The notes under the pieces were generated by a model. That model searched no databases and had not been told where the DNA came from. It worked only from the letters and a program-made list of their open reading frames with translations. A DNA stretch of 53,286 nucleotides, from assembly GCA_900550035.1 (NCBI GenBank), contig URQS01000019.1:1-53286 (forward strand), given 5' to 3'. Below, piece after piece: positions 21,868-31,251 of the stretch. This DNA is from an uncultured Prevotella sp. Lineage in GTDB: Bacteria > Bacteroidota > Bacteroidia > Bacteroidales > Bacteroidaceae. The translations under genes and the position numbers were made by a program. How positions within the stretch are numbered: the first letter of the stretch is position 1; each line of letters starts with the position of its first letter.

Positions 21868-24102
21868 ATGGAACACAAAAAGTTATTACTTCCTTCATTA
21901 ATGGTGGTGACTTCGATGATGCCCGCTTTGTCGGTAAGTGCCGAGACGTTTAGCAAAATGATGATTGCCGTTGAGGACACAACAAAAAACGCTGGCAACG
22001 ACCACGGCGTGATGCTAAACGCCAAGGATGCCACCGAGCCCCGTCAAGTGGAGATAGGTCTGCCTATGAGTTACACAGCTGTTGCGGTTGACGGTGTGCC
22101 GGCCGTTTACTACTATTGGCCCAACACCACCAGCAACCACTGGCGCGGCGAGCAGCTGCTGGCGCGTCAGGGCCTGCAAAACATCGCCACCACCGCCATC
22201 AAGTTCGGAGAAATTGGCTATGGCGTAGACTCATACATGGAGCGTGGCGGCGAGCGGTTCAAGGGCAAGCTGAAGTATCAGACCAACACTTACGGCGCAC
22301 AGAATTTCGACCTCAACCTTTCAGGCAAGCTGGCCAAGAAGACTTATTTTACGCTCAGCGCATACCAGAACTTTGACCCCGGAAGCATGGACCTGAAGTT
22401 CACCAACTATATTGACCGCGCACAGTTCTACACGGCCGGGCTGACACGCCTCTTCAACAACGACCGCGGACGTTTCAGCGTATTCTATAAATATAATGTC
22501 ACCCATCCGCTCACCGCTCTCGCCAACTATGCACCGTTCACCTACGACGGCAACGGCAAGGTGTCGGAGCTGAAGGGCTTCCGCATGGGCCGCGACTCTT
22601 ATCTGCCCGTCGACGGCATGATGCAGTATCGCGACGTGAAGACCGGCGAACTTGTGACCGACAACCTCTACAACATCATCAAGACCCGCACCCATGAGGC
22701 CACGGCACTGCTCGACTACGATCTCGGCAACAGTCTCTCGCTTGCTGTCAAGGCTAAGTTCTCACACTCTAAAGGCCATAGCGGCGACCAGCTTACCATG
22801 GGATTTTACGAGGATGCCGATGCGACGTATGCCGACAACGGCGAGGCTTTCCACGGAACCATACAGCGCCGACTTTCACAGATTAACGCTTTCTGCGTGA
22901 AGGATGCTATGCTCATTGCCGAGCTGCAGAAGAAAACCGCCAACCACGATTGGGCCTTCGGCATAAACGAGCTTTACAGCAACATCGACTACGCCCGCAG
23001 CACCACGCAATACTATCATGAGGTAGCACCCAACCCACGCAAGCTCATCTACAACGGTAAGGAATATGCCAACCTCAATGGATCCACCGAGTATGACAAG
23101 GGCTTTGAGAACAAGCTCGCGGCTTATGTGAACGACACGTGGCGTGTGTCGCGCAACTTCCGCATGGGCTACGGCGCGCGTCTTGAGATGTTCAATGTGG
23201 GTGTCGACTATATTGGCGACGGCCGCTTCACCGACTTCTTCATCGGCGCTAAGTATACCGACGCTGATGGCAACAGCAAGACAGTCGGCACGACGCATCA
23301 CACAAAGACTGGCTTGAACTATAGCGTGTCGGTGTCGCCGACATTCAACATCACCCACAACTTCGGACTGACTGGCGAGCTCAACTTCCTTCAGCAATAT
23401 CGTCATCTTGAGGCTTACTCGGGCAAAACGCTGCCTTACTACGACCACCGTCCGTTCATTCTCGGCCGTGCAGGTATCTTCTACAACAGCTCGTTTGTAA
23501 ACCTTGTGTCGGCTTTCACCTACGCACGCCGCACCAACGACTACATTCGCCTGACGGTGATGAGCGACGACCCCAACGAAGACCCCGTAATGGTGGGCGC
23601 GTCGAGCGGCATTGAGACCATTGGCTGGACTACCGACGCTATGTTCACTCCGTTCAAGGGATTTAAGTTACACGCCATGCTCACCCTGCAAAGCCCCAAA
23701 TACACGGGCTACAAGTTCGAGGCCTTCAACAAGACCTACGATTTCAGCGACAAGACTGTCACCAAGCAGTCGAAAGTACTCATTGAGCTTGACCCCAACT
23801 ACACCTACGACCGCTTCAACATCTGGGCTTCGTTCCGCTACTACGGCAAGCAGTATGCCAACGTGGGCAACTCGGTCTACTTCAACGGACGCTGGGAGAC
23901 CTTTGCTGGCGCAAGCTACAAGGCCAACAAGATGCTTACGTTTAACGTGAACGTGGTGAACTTCCTCAACCAGCGCGGCGCACAGGGCACGATTCCTGGC
24001 TCAGAGCTTATCACTGACGGCTCGCAATATACTGGCACTATCATGGCCGGAAACTATATCCGCCCGTTCACCGTGGAGTTTGGCACAAAGCTCAATTTCT
24101 AA
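21868..24102 (+). CDS. TonB-dependent-receptor-like outer-membrane barrel with reduced plug
   Basis: A 744-aa protein with a signal peptide (about 1-26, ending ALSVSA). The rest is dominated by aromatic-terminated beta strands and closes with a C-terminal strand ending VEFGTKLNF, typical of an outer-membrane barrel. The N-terminal region is short. There is no carboxypeptidase-like domain and the usual plug is represented only by a degenerate stretch (about 60-130: MSYTAVAVDGVPAVYYYWPN). The family would import or export an oligomeric ligand across the outer membrane. It is controlled by the upstream regulator and is followed at 55 nt by an esterase that may process the ligand. Confidence 0.8.
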   Translation: MEHKKLLLPSLMVVTSMMPALSVSAETFSKMMIAVEDTTKNAGNDHGVMLNAKDATEPRQVEIGLPMSYTAVAVDGVPAVYYYWPNTTSNHWRGEQLLARQGLQNIATTAIKFGEIGYGVDSYMERGGERFKGKLKYQTNTYGAQNFDLNLSGKLAKKTYFTLSAYQNFDPGSMDLKFTNYIDRAQFYTAGLTRLFNNDRGRFSVFYKYNVTHPLTALANYAPFTYDGNGKVSELKGFRMGRDSYLPVDGMMQYRDVKTGELVTDNLYNIIKTRTHEATALLDYDLGNSLSLAVKAKFSHSKGHSGDQLTMGFYEDADATYADNGEAFHGTIQRRLSQINAFCVKDAMLIAELQKKTANHDWAFGINELYSNIDYARSTTQYYHEVAPNPRKLIYNGKEYANLNGSTEYDKGFENKLAAYVNDTWRVSRNFRMGYGARLEMFNVGVDYIGDGRFTDFFIGAKYTDADGNSKTVGTTHHTKTGLNYSVSVSPTFNITHNFGLTGELNFLQQYRHLEAYSGKTLPYYDHRPFILGRAGIFYNSSFVNLVSAFTYARRTNDYIRLTVMSDDPNEDPVMVGASSGIETIGWTTDAMFTPFKGFKLHAMLTLQSPKYTGYKFEAFNKTYDFSDKTVTKQSKVLIELDPNYTYDRFNIWASFRYYGKQYANVGNSVYFNGRWETFAGASYKANKMLTFNVNVVNFLNQRGAQGTIPGSELITDGSQYTGTIMAGNYIRPFTVEFGTKLNF

Positions 24103-24157
24103 ATAAAGACAAGTAGTTGCTATAAACAAAAACCAATAATTAATTAAGAAAAAATCT

Positions 24158-25330
24158 ATGAAGAAATTTTTTGTAACAATGGCTGCCATGCTCGCCACGA
24201 TGAGCATGAGCGCACAACAGAACATCTCGTTCCGCGAGGGCAAACTGGTCTCGCCGCAGGTAAACAACGATCACACCGTGACGTTCCGTGTGAAGGCTCC
24301 CAAGGCAAAGAGCGTGAAGGTGGTGGCCGACTGGGAACAGAACAACGGACAGGGCACCATGAAGAAGGGCAAGGACGGTGTATGGGAGTACACCACGCCG
24401 CAGCTCGCCTCCGAGATGTTTACCTATCGCTTTGATGTCGACGGAGTGGTGAGCATCGACCCTATCAACCCGTTCACACGCCGCGACGTAGGCAACGTGT
24501 TCAGCATCTTCTATGTGGGCGGTGGCGCTGCCGACGAGTATCAGGTGAAGAATGTGGCACACGGACAGGTGCGCACGGTGTGGTACCACTCAAACACAGC
24601 TGATGCCGACCGCCGCATGAACGTGTATCTGCCGGCCGGCTATGGCAAGACCGACAAGAAATATCCTGTTTTCTACCTCTTGCACGGTAGCGGTGGCGAC
24701 GAGAACGCATGGCTCGAGCTGGGCAACATCTCGCGCATCATGGACAACCTCATAGCCGAGGGTAAGTGCGAGCCGATGATTGTGGTGATGCCTAACGGCA
24801 ACTTTGGCAAGCAGGCTGCCGCCGGCGAAACCTCTGAGAATCTCAACTATAAGCCGGTGATGACCAACTTCCTCCCTCACTACAAGGACGGTCTTTATGA
24901 GTTGGCATTCCCCGAGATAGTAAGCTTCGTTGACGCTACGTTCAACACCCTGCCCGACAAGGCCCACCGAGCCATCGCCGGTCTGTCGATGGGTGGCATG
25001 CACACGCTTATGATTACTGCCAACTATCCCGACATGTTCAACTACATAGGCCTCTACTCGGCTGGTGTAGACTTCACAAAGATAAAGATGGAGGAAATTT
25101 CGGCCTACGCCAACCTTGACGCTAAGTTGGCAAAGCTGGCAAAGAGCAATCCTAAACTCTATTGGATTGCCTGTGGCGATGCCGACCGCCTGATGCCGTT
25201 CAACAAGCAGCTAATGGATCGCATGACAAAGGATGGACTGAAATACACCTTCCACGAGAGCACACGCGGCCATCTTTGGAGCAACTGGCGTCAGTACTCA
25301 CTGCTGTTTATCCCGCAGTTGTTTAAGTAA
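24158..25330 (+). CDS. Secreted esterase (CE1/esterase-D type) with N-terminal beta-sandwich
   Basis: A 390-aa protein with a signal peptide (about 1-20). Residues 25-115 form an immunoglobulin-like/CBM48-like sandwich (TVTFRVKAPKAKSVKVVADW). The alpha/beta-hydrolase domain begins at FYLLHGSGGDENAW (about 170), with nucleophile motif GLSMGG (Ser about 280), acid region CGDADRLM and His in RGHLWSNWR near the C-terminus. Relatives remove feruloyl or acetyl groups from plant glycans. The gene forms an operon with the receptor, 55 nt downstream, and ends in a strong hairpin at 25404-25437. Confidence 0.85.
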   Translation: MKKFFVTMAAMLATMSMSAQQNISFREGKLVSPQVNNDHTVTFRVKAPKAKSVKVVADWEQNNGQGTMKKGKDGVWEYTTPQLASEMFTYRFDVDGVVSIDPINPFTRRDVGNVFSIFYVGGGAADEYQVKNVAHGQVRTVWYHSNTADADRRMNVYLPAGYGKTDKKYPVFYLLHGSGGDENAWLELGNISRIMDNLIAEGKCEPMIVVMPNGNFGKQAAAGETSENLNYKPVMTNFLPHYKDGLYELAFPEIVSFVDATFNTLPDKAHRAIAGLSMGGMHTLMITANYPDMFNYIGLYSAGVDFTKIKMEEISAYANLDAKLAKLAKSNPKLYWIACGDADRLMPFNKQLMDRMTKDGLKYTFHESTRGHLWSNWRQYSLLFIPQLFK

Positions 25331-25784
25331 AATCTACTCATCAAAGAGTGATATTGCAGTAGTATTCATCGTATGATACAAAAACGATGAAGATAAGAAA
25401 CAAGTTAGGGCAAGGAAATTTCTCTCTTTGCCCTAACCTGCTTGTTTGCCAGAATCATTGGCAAGATAAGTGCGCTTGCCATTCTTCAATGTCTCCCTCC
25501 TATTCTTATCAAAACCTGTTGTTCAAATATCAAATCTATAGGTTTCGCATTCGATAATATGTTATTTGGTCATAGTCTTAATAATTTTCATTGCTAATTG
25601 CTTTAGCGGTGACTCTTCAGGTGGGCGTGAATCTGAAGAGTAAATGAGATAAAGGAAGAAAAAACTTTGCGCGAATTTGAAAGACTTATGGAAGAGCGTG
25701 AGAGATTAAAGAAACTCAAGTGTTTGAACCCTCTTTGTCGTGTTATTGTCGCAGTTTTATTTGAGCTATCTTTTCGTTTGATAA
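25331..25784. other. Intergenic stretch, no supported gene
   Basis: It holds the terminator at 25404-25437 and AT-rich sequence. An open frame beginning near 25667 (charged, then hydrophobic) overlaps the end of the leftward WYL gene and lacks a recognisable domain. I do not call it. Confidence 0.5.
25404..25437 (+). terminator. Hairpin after the esterase gene
   Basis: Ten-base perfect arms GTTAGGGCAA (25404-25413) and the reverse complement (25428-25437) with a 14-nt loop. The T run is weak, so it may act as an mRNA end or stabiliser. Confidence 0.6.
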
Positions 25785-26693
25785 TTAATCTTCGTACAAT
25801 TTACACAAATCGCTTATACAACATTTCATGGTCTGCCTTAACGACTGTGGTTCCATCACTTCTATCATCGTCCCATAGCTCTGCAACTCCATTATGAAGT
25901 CGTAGGTGGGACGGAGCGTAAGCTCGAAGTCGGCATAGTCGTTACAAGAACAAAGCTCTTTCTGAGAGAGATGCAATGGAAGAGAGCGCATGTAGTGTTG
26001 GTGTGCACCAAAGGCACGAACAACAATTCGTTGCAAGGGTATATCCTCGTCTATTACTACGCCGAAGAAGCTGGAGAAAAAGTCCTTGGCATTGAAGTCG
26101 CAAGGGAACTTGAAATGATCTTTTGTTATTTCAATATTCTCAAATCTGTCAAGTCCGTAGATACGCAACCTGTCTTCGTTGATGCTGAGCGCGAGCACAT
26201 ACCAACGTTTCTGGAACATTTTCAGACAGTATGGCGCAATGGGGAATGTATAGGAGTTCTTGTAGTGAAAATTCCGATAAGTAGCCATTATGACGTTGTT
26301 GCCCTTCATGGCATCAACAATATCCGTAAGGAAATGACGGCTCGACGGAATCTCCTCTACAAGGATGCGGTCTTTGAGCGATGTGTTTTGTGACAACGTA
26401 TTAGCTGTAGAATAGGTATCGAGCTGCCAACGTGACAGTTCACCATTGGCAAGACTCTCGGGGTTGGAGATGTAGTAACGATAGCCGCCCTTTAGCCGGC
26501 AGTCGATATTCACCCCAAGCGACATTAGTATGTTGTCTTTCCAACGGTTGAAGGTCTGGCGCGAAAGAGGTTCGCCATAGCTTATGCTTTCGTCAAGCTC
26601 CCATTTGTCGCTTAGTTCCTTCAGCGACAGTCCGTGGCTACCAGCACGATATAGAGCGTTGACCACCCAAATGTATTTTTCCAGTGTTGTCAT
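25785..26693 (-). CDS. WYL-domain transcriptional regulator 1
   Basis: A 302-aa protein. The N-terminal winged helix (about 1-75: LSLKELSDKWELDES and SRQTFNRWKDNIL) is followed by a WYL domain (about 130-210) with RWYVLALS and YGLDRFENIEIT. WYL domains bind nucleic acid or nucleotide ligands and regulate many defence loci. It lies 87 nt downstream of the 225-aa gene and has its own -7 box (TAACTTTG, 26743-26736). It is a paralogue of the second WYL gene at 33247-34152. It probably controls the three-paralogue operon next to it. Confidence 0.85.
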   Translation of the reverse strand: MTTLEKYIWVVNALYRAGSHGLSLKELSDKWELDESISYGEPLSRQTFNRWKDNILMSLGVNIDCRLKGGYRYYISNPESLANGELSRWQLDTYSTANTLSQNTSLKDRILVEEIPSSRHFLTDIVDAMKGNNVIMATYRNFHYKNSYTFPIAPYCLKMFQKRWYVLALSINEDRLRIYGLDRFENIEITKDHFKFPCDFNAKDFFSSFFGVVIDEDIPLQRIVVRAFGAHQHYMRSLPLHLSQKELCSCNDYADFELTLRPTYDFIMELQSYGTMIEVMEPQSLRQTMKCCISDLCKLYED

Positions 26694-26780
26694 ACTAACC
26701 CCATGTGTTTAGAATTAATGAAATGTTTAAGTGCCCAAAGTTACAAAAAAAAATTTAGTCATTACATCCATGCTAAAAAA

Positions 26781-27458
26781 TCACTCCTTATATGTTGCAT
26801 AATCGTATTCCACGGAGATTTCCACATTAAAATCGCGCACCCATAAAAGGTCAAAGATTGAGAAGCATGTATGTTCATAGAGGTTGTGGAACGGATATAT
26901 GAGATGCATGTCGGAAGTCAGCTCTGGGTTTAACCCTTCATTCCAGTTGTCGGTCTTCTCGCTCAAGTAGAGCATATTATTTTCCGATTCCAGTTTGCCT
27001 CCACGATAAGTCCAACCTCCATATATCACCCCATCTTGGTATAACGGCACAAAATCATCATATACGCCACACAAGATGTTCCAAATCTCTTTTTCGTATT
27101 CTGACTGTTTGGGATGTAAAGGAGAAAACTGATATGCCATGAAGCACTTGCCTATGGCAGTAACGTCATGGTCAGCTGTCGTCTGCTTCACTGCATTATA
27201 GGCAGAGATGACGGCAAGGCGCATTTGCAACAGTTGCTCAGACAAAGCCTTATTGAAGTCGCAGAGCAGTTGCTTATAATTGTCATCCATAACAAACTCC
27301 TTGTCGAGCAACCGCTTGCGCACGGCAAGCAGTTGCTTAATTGCCTCTTTATCAGCTTTGTTGTAATAGCAATGCTGCTCATACTGCCAATATAGGTCGC
27401 ATATTTCAATTTCGATAAAATCAATAACTGGCAATCTGAATATTTCCTGTGCTGTCAT
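26781..27458 (-). CDS. Island protein of unknown function (225 aa)
   Basis: A 225-aa soluble protein. The first 110 residues are helical with an early FIEIEICDLYWQYEQH segment. The second half is richer in aromatic residues (YGGWTYRGGKLESENNMLYL, PFHNLYEHTCFSIFDLLW). No catalytic motif is recognised. It is separated by 42 nt from the upstream 333-aa gene and appears to be the last gene of an operon with the two large paralogues and the nucleotide hydrolase, so it may be a partner in the same system. The start at 27458 is preceded by an A/T-rich leader. Confidence 0.7.
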   Translation of the reverse strand: MTAQEIFRLPVIDFIEIEICDLYWQYEQHCYYNKADKEAIKQLLAVRKRLLDKEFVMDDNYKQLLCDFNKALSEQLLQMRLAVISAYNAVKQTTADHDVTAIGKCFMAYQFSPLHPKQSEYEKEIWNILCGVYDDFVPLYQDGVIYGGWTYRGGKLESENNMLYLSEKTDNWNEGLNPELTSDMHLIYPFHNLYEHTCFSIFDLLWVRDFNVEISVEYDYATYKE

Positions 27459-27500
27459 ACTTAATTTTGATTTAAAATGTCGTTTAACCTTATTCTTAAA

Positions 27501-28502
27501 TTACATACTGTAAAAAGCGAAATCTATCCGCAAGTCCTCCTCAAGAGCATCATCTGCTTTCAAGCAAAACAGTGGCTCACTGACACTTATGGACAGCACT
27601 TGGCGCAATGTCGCCATCTCCTTTGGCTGGAGAGGATACTTGGGCGAAGTGCTTATACATATTATACTGTTTTGTTGTTGGTTGAGGGCCTTTGCCAAGT
27701 TGTATTTATCTATCAGTTCCTTCAGGTACGCACACCTTTCGCCAGCATCAAACGCACATGTTTGCCAGCGGTCTATCCAGCACTCATTGGCGCGGAACAG
27801 CACACTGAGTTGTTCTGCTGTTGGAGGTTCAGTAAGATTTTTGCCCCGTTCGTACAAATCATCTATAAACTCAGCGTTCATGATTATTCGCCACTTATAT
27901 TCCTTGTTAATCGTCAACCGTTTCCATCTCCTCCAAAACATGTTATTGAATAAATATTTGTACTCTTTGAAATTATGACGAATACGGTGTTGCTTCATTT
28001 CACTCCTTATGGCATTACGAAAGGAACGGATATTCATCATCTCCTTTTTCGATGGAATCAGTTTGCTGTATGTTTCCTTACAATGCTTGAAGACTTTGCC
28101 TGTACCATATTCCGTATCGTAACAATACAATGGCAAGTGCCGCCACATATCATTCCAGTTGGGAAGGAAGGCTAACAAGGATGACGTATATATACAGCAT
28201 GCGGCAATTTCAGCCAAAGGGATGTCCGCATTATCTTCCACAACCACTTCCCTGCTCAAAGACTCTTCCAAAGGGTTTTTCTCCAAAAATGCGGCAATAG
28301 TAATTCTTGGTCTGTCAGCGGCAGGTGGAATAAGATACACTATGATTTTATCATTATGTTCGTTTTGTTGAGGGACAAGATGGCGCAAATAGTCGTAGTG
28401 CATCTTGAACGGAGCCAAAGGTTTGCCTTCAGTATAACTATTCGATAAGAATGGCGCAATCTCGTCAAACGACACTTTGAGAAGTAATTCGTAATATGTC
28501 AT
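27501..28502 (-). CDS. Unknown family A, member 1
   Basis: A 333-aa protein and close paralogue of the 28970-30040 product. Both begin with a YELL-x-KVSFDEIAPFLS segment, continue with FK-x-HYDYLRHLVP, share the centre KEMMNIRSFRN, then EPPT-EQLSVLFR, CWIDRW, TCAFDAG, and end with the same DLRIDFAFYSM. The middle is rich in Arg/Lys/Trp and may contact nucleic acid. No enzyme motif is visible. It lies 20 nt from the DNPH1-like gene in the same operon. Two near-copies around a nucleotide hydrolase suggest a functional pair or a receptor pair with different specificity. Confidence 0.75.
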   Translation of the reverse strand: MTYYELLLKVSFDEIAPFLSNSYTEGKPLAPFKMHYDYLRHLVPQQNEHNDKIIVYLIPPAADRPRITIAAFLEKNPLEESLSREVVVEDNADIPLAEIAACCIYTSSLLAFLPNWNDMWRHLPLYCYDTEYGTGKVFKHCKETYSKLIPSKKEMMNIRSFRNAIRSEMKQHRIRHNFKEYKYLFNNMFWRRWKRLTINKEYKWRIIMNAEFIDDLYERGKNLTEPPTAEQLSVLFRANECWIDRWQTCAFDAGERCAYLKELIDKYNLAKALNQQQNSIICISTSPKYPLQPKEMATLRQVLSISVSEPLFCLKADDALEEDLRIDFAFYSM

Positions 28503-28522
28503 ATCTGATTTTTTTTACATTG

Positions 28523-28948
28523 TCAGTTCTGCTGCAAAATATCCTCCAGTCGGCTGAAACATTCCTCCTCCGTCTCATACGGAATAATCGTGAAGTGTGC
28601 ATTGCCGTTCAGCATTGCCGAAAGATTAGCCTTGCTCTTGTTGTAGAAAACAAACACTGGGATGCCGTGTGCTTCGGCATAACCCAGTTCATAGCCAACG
28701 CCAAGCGATGGACATGTACATTCGGCTATCACCATGTCGCACTCTCGAAGCCATCCCGTATCCCGCTCGTATATATGAGTGTCGATGACCTTCGTCTGAG
28801 CTTTAAGACTCATGTTTGACTTCCCTATGTGCTCAGTCATCACGACATTGGTTCTTTTCATGTAGTCTATCATTCTCTTATACAAGGATGCATCGTCCCT
28901 GCCACCACGAATAGATCCGGCAAAATATATTTTCTTGTTCATAGTCAC
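28523..28948 (-). CDS. DNPH1/Rcl-like 2'-deoxynucleotide N-hydrolase
   Basis: A 141-aa protein (start M1, or M3 at 28942). It follows the DNPH1 (Rcl) pattern closely: KIYFAGSIRGGRDD at 6-19, TEH at 38-40, ERDTGWL at 61-67 and SLGVGYELGYAEA with the probable nucleophile Glu 87. DNPH1 enzymes cleave the N-glycosidic bond of 2'-deoxynucleoside 5'-monophosphates, including modified dUMP, and so clean or deplete the nucleotide pool. It lies between two family A genes with gaps of 20 and 21 nt. In this setting it might deplete or edit deoxynucleotides during infection, which is inference. Confidence 0.85.
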   Translation of the reverse strand: MTMNKKIYFAGSIRGGRDDASLYKRMIDYMKRTNVVMTEHIGKSNMSLKAQTKVIDTHIYERDTGWLRECDMVIAECTCPSLGVGYELGYAEAHGIPVFVFYNKSKANLSAMLNGNAHFTIIPYETEEECFSRLEDILQQN

Positions 28949-28969
28949 TGTTTTTTAATAGTTACGACA

Positions 28970-30040
28970 TTACATACTGTAAAATGCGAAATCAATCCGT
29001 AGGTCTTCGCCAAGCGTATCGTCTGCTTTCAAGCAAAACTGCGGTTCACTGACACTTCTGTACAACAAACGTTGCAAGGTTTCAAATTCTTTTGGCTGGA
29101 GAGGATGCTTTGGTGAGGCACTTATGCTTATTATACTATTGTGTTGGTTGAGGCCCTTCGCTAAATCATATTTCTCAATGAGTTTCTTTAAATAATCACA
29201 TCTTCTGCCTGCGTCAAATGCACAAGTATGCCAACGATCAATCCAGCACACATTCGAACGAAACAGCACGCTAAGTTGTTCTGGTGTTGGAGGTTCACTA
29301 AGGTTTGTACCCCTTTCGTGCAAATCGTCAATGAATTCAGCTGCCGTGATAATCCGCTTTTTGTATTCCTCGTTAATCTCCCAACGCTTCCACATCCGGC
29401 GCTTACGTTTTTCACATCTCCAAAACTTTCTTTCTGACTTGGAATAACGACGATTGTTATGGGACTTCATTTCACGCCTTATCTTATTACGAAACGAACG
29501 GATATTCATCATCTCTTTTCTCGACGGAATGAATTTGCCATACTTCTCTCTACAAAGTCTGAATACTTTAGCCTCATCGTAGCACGACAAGTGCAGACGC
29601 CTACCTAAGCTTTCCCTATCATGAGGAAGAAAGGCATAAAAGGATGTTTCCCATATACAGCATGCGGCAATCTCTGCTAAGGAGATGTCTGCTCTATTTG
29701 GCACTACCACTTTTTGGCCTATAATGGCTTCTTTTTTTGCTATACGTGAATTATCAAAGTCTTTAATGATAATTTCTCTACCAAGAGAATCTTCCCAAGG
29801 GTTGCCATCCAACCATGCAGAAACTGTAATTCTTGATTCATCTGTGTCATAACCAGTCTGAGGAACCATTTCTACATATATGTCATCGTCTGTCTCGCTT
29901 TTGGGTAACGGAACAAGATGGCGCAAATAGTCATAGTGAATCTTGAACCATGCCAAAGACCTTCCCTCTGCATAGCTTTTCGACAAGAATGGCGCAATCT
30001 CGTCAAACGAAACCTTGTGTAATAATTCGTACAATGTCAT
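28970..30040 (-). CDS. Unknown family A, member 2
   Basis: A 356-aa protein, first gene of the leftward operon. It is very similar to member 1 at both ends, with a longer insert (about 95-125) after the first domain and a basic centre (RRYSKSERKFWRCEKRKRRM, about 206-225). The shared C-terminal block contains CWIDRWHTCAFDAG, then ISASPKHPLQPKE and the terminal DFAFYSM. No known fold is recognised. A promoter (TATCTTTG, 30076-30069, with ATTG 21 nt upstream) sits just ahead. It diverges from member 3 across a 172-nt region with an ACAGGTT/AACCTGT pair. Confidence 0.75.
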   Translation of the reverse strand: MTLYELLHKVSFDEIAPFLSKSYAEGRSLAWFKIHYDYLRHLVPLPKSETDDDIYVEMVPQTGYDTDESRITVSAWLDGNPWEDSLGREIIIKDFDNSRIAKKEAIIGQKVVVPNRADISLAEIAACCIWETSFYAFLPHDRESLGRRLHLSCYDEAKVFRLCREKYGKFIPSRKEMMNIRSFRNKIRREMKSHNNRRYSKSERKFWRCEKRKRRMWKRWEINEEYKKRIITAAEFIDDLHERGTNLSEPPTPEQLSVLFRSNVCWIDRWHTCAFDAGRRCDYLKKLIEKYDLAKGLNQHNSIISISASPKHPLQPKEFETLQRLLYRSVSEPQFCLKADDTLGEDLRIDFAFYSM

Positions 30041-30068
30041 ATCTCATGTTTTTATCGTTATTTGCCGG

Positions 30069-30189
30069 CAAAGATATTGACGTGCTGACTCAATTATCAA
30101 TACAGGTTAATTGTTTCTTATAAAAACTCACAAAAACAGAAGTTTTCTCAACCTGTGCTAATAATTGGTACACCTTCATAATACTTTTG
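30069..30189. promoter_or_regulatory. Divergent control region between family A members 2 and 3
   Basis: A leftward -7 box TATCTTTG lies at 30076-30069 and a rightward -7 box TACTTTTG at 30182-30189. Inverted sites ACAGGTT (30102-30108) and AACCTGT (30150-30156) lie between them, 41 nt apart, and could bind a shared regulator. Confidence 0.5.
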
Positions 30190-30212
30190 CCGCAGACATT
30201 AAAGATACAGTT

Positions 30213-31217
30213 ATGAAAAAGTCTACAAAATATGAAAGCGCTGTAAAGGATGCGAAGACAATAGCAGAATGTTTAAGAAGCATATCTTTCAATGAGATTG
30301 AAGAAATATTATGGGATGTTTATGGAATGGGGGATAACTTTACCCCATTCCTTAAAATGACTTATAACCGAGTTTGCCATCAGACTGGTATTTTTAGGCA
30401 TACTCACGTGATAGTCCAGAAAGTTGATGGTTCTTTGGACACTTTGGGCGTGAAGATTATCATGCCTGAAGAATTCCAGAATGACTCTTTGGAAAACATA
30501 GGAAAATACAGTGTTATAATCAGGGCCAAAGAGGAACAACCTGACATGTCCAATATAGCTGCTGGCATATTAGAAACTATTATTAGGCACGATCTTCAAA
30601 GAGTGTTAGAACCCTTTCATAGTTTTGAGATTAGGCAGAAGACAAAAGTTTACAAGCTGGCAACTTTTGTAAATGACCAACTTACAAATTTTTTATTGCC
30701 AAAGGGGTGTGTTCCTGCAGAATGCTCAGAAAAAGGTCTTTATAAAATGATCCGGAAGGAACTCTGTCGGTACATTGCACTTCTGAAGCTATACTTATTT
30801 AATAAAGTTCACCACATCTATGTACGATATAAACAAATATGTAAGACAAATTTCTTAATCAGAAAACTTTGCCACAACAACTGTCAAGAATTGAATGAAA
30901 AGAATTTTAAATGGTTATATAACAAATCATACATATCCGAAATAGAGTATGTCAGTTTTGCTTTTGACAAAATTAAGAGAGTGGATTACATCAAAGAATT
31001 GATAGAGATGTTCAAACTTCCTATTTCGGGTTGGGATGGTTCCTTAATCCTTACCAGAACTTCTTCCAAACATCCGTTGTCTGCCGATGAAAAGAATAAG
31101 TTAAAAGGAATCATTCTCGGACTTGGGGGAAATGGCGATATGTGGTATCAATCGTATGATGAGAATTTAGACGAAGAACTGTATTTACTGATTGTGAAAT
31201 GGTTTGATAAGAAATGA
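30213..31217 (+). CDS. Unknown family A, member 3 (distant paralogue)
   Basis: A 334-aa protein from ATG 30213 (MKKSTKYESAVKDAKTIAEC). It shares only key blocks with members 1 and 2: the N-terminal SFNEIEEIL region, the YSFAFD-like segment (VSFAFDKIKRVDYIKELIEM) and the SSKHPLSADE motif near the C-terminus. The centre is basic and aromatic (about 185-230). Its opposite direction and greater divergence suggest an older member with its own control. Its stop codon lies inside the left arm of the bidirectional terminator at 31207-31251. Confidence 0.75.
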   Translation: MKKSTKYESAVKDAKTIAECLRSISFNEIEEILWDVYGMGDNFTPFLKMTYNRVCHQTGIFRHTHVIVQKVDGSLDTLGVKIIMPEEFQNDSLENIGKYSVIIRAKEEQPDMSNIAAGILETIIRHDLQRVLEPFHSFEIRQKTKVYKLATFVNDQLTNFLLPKGCVPAECSEKGLYKMIRKELCRYIALLKLYLFNKVHHIYVRYKQICKTNFLIRKLCHNNCQELNEKNFKWLYNKSYISEIEYVSFAFDKIKRVDYIKELIEMFKLPISGWDGSLILTRTSSKHPLSADEKNKLKGIILGLGGNGDMWYQSYDENLDEELYLLIVKWFDKK

Positions 31218-31251
31218 GCCCGTTCATTGATAGACCAAGCTCATTTCTTAT
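31207..31251. terminator. Bidirectional terminator containing both stop codons
   Basis: Thirteen-base perfect arms (31207-31219 and 31239-31251) separate the convergent genes at 30213-31217 and 31248-31817. Each stop codon lies within one arm. Confidence 0.7.

Noticed and set aside
25667..25897. Small charged/hydrophobic frame after the esterase
   Set aside because: It overlaps the WYL gene end on the other strand, with no domain or clear start signal.
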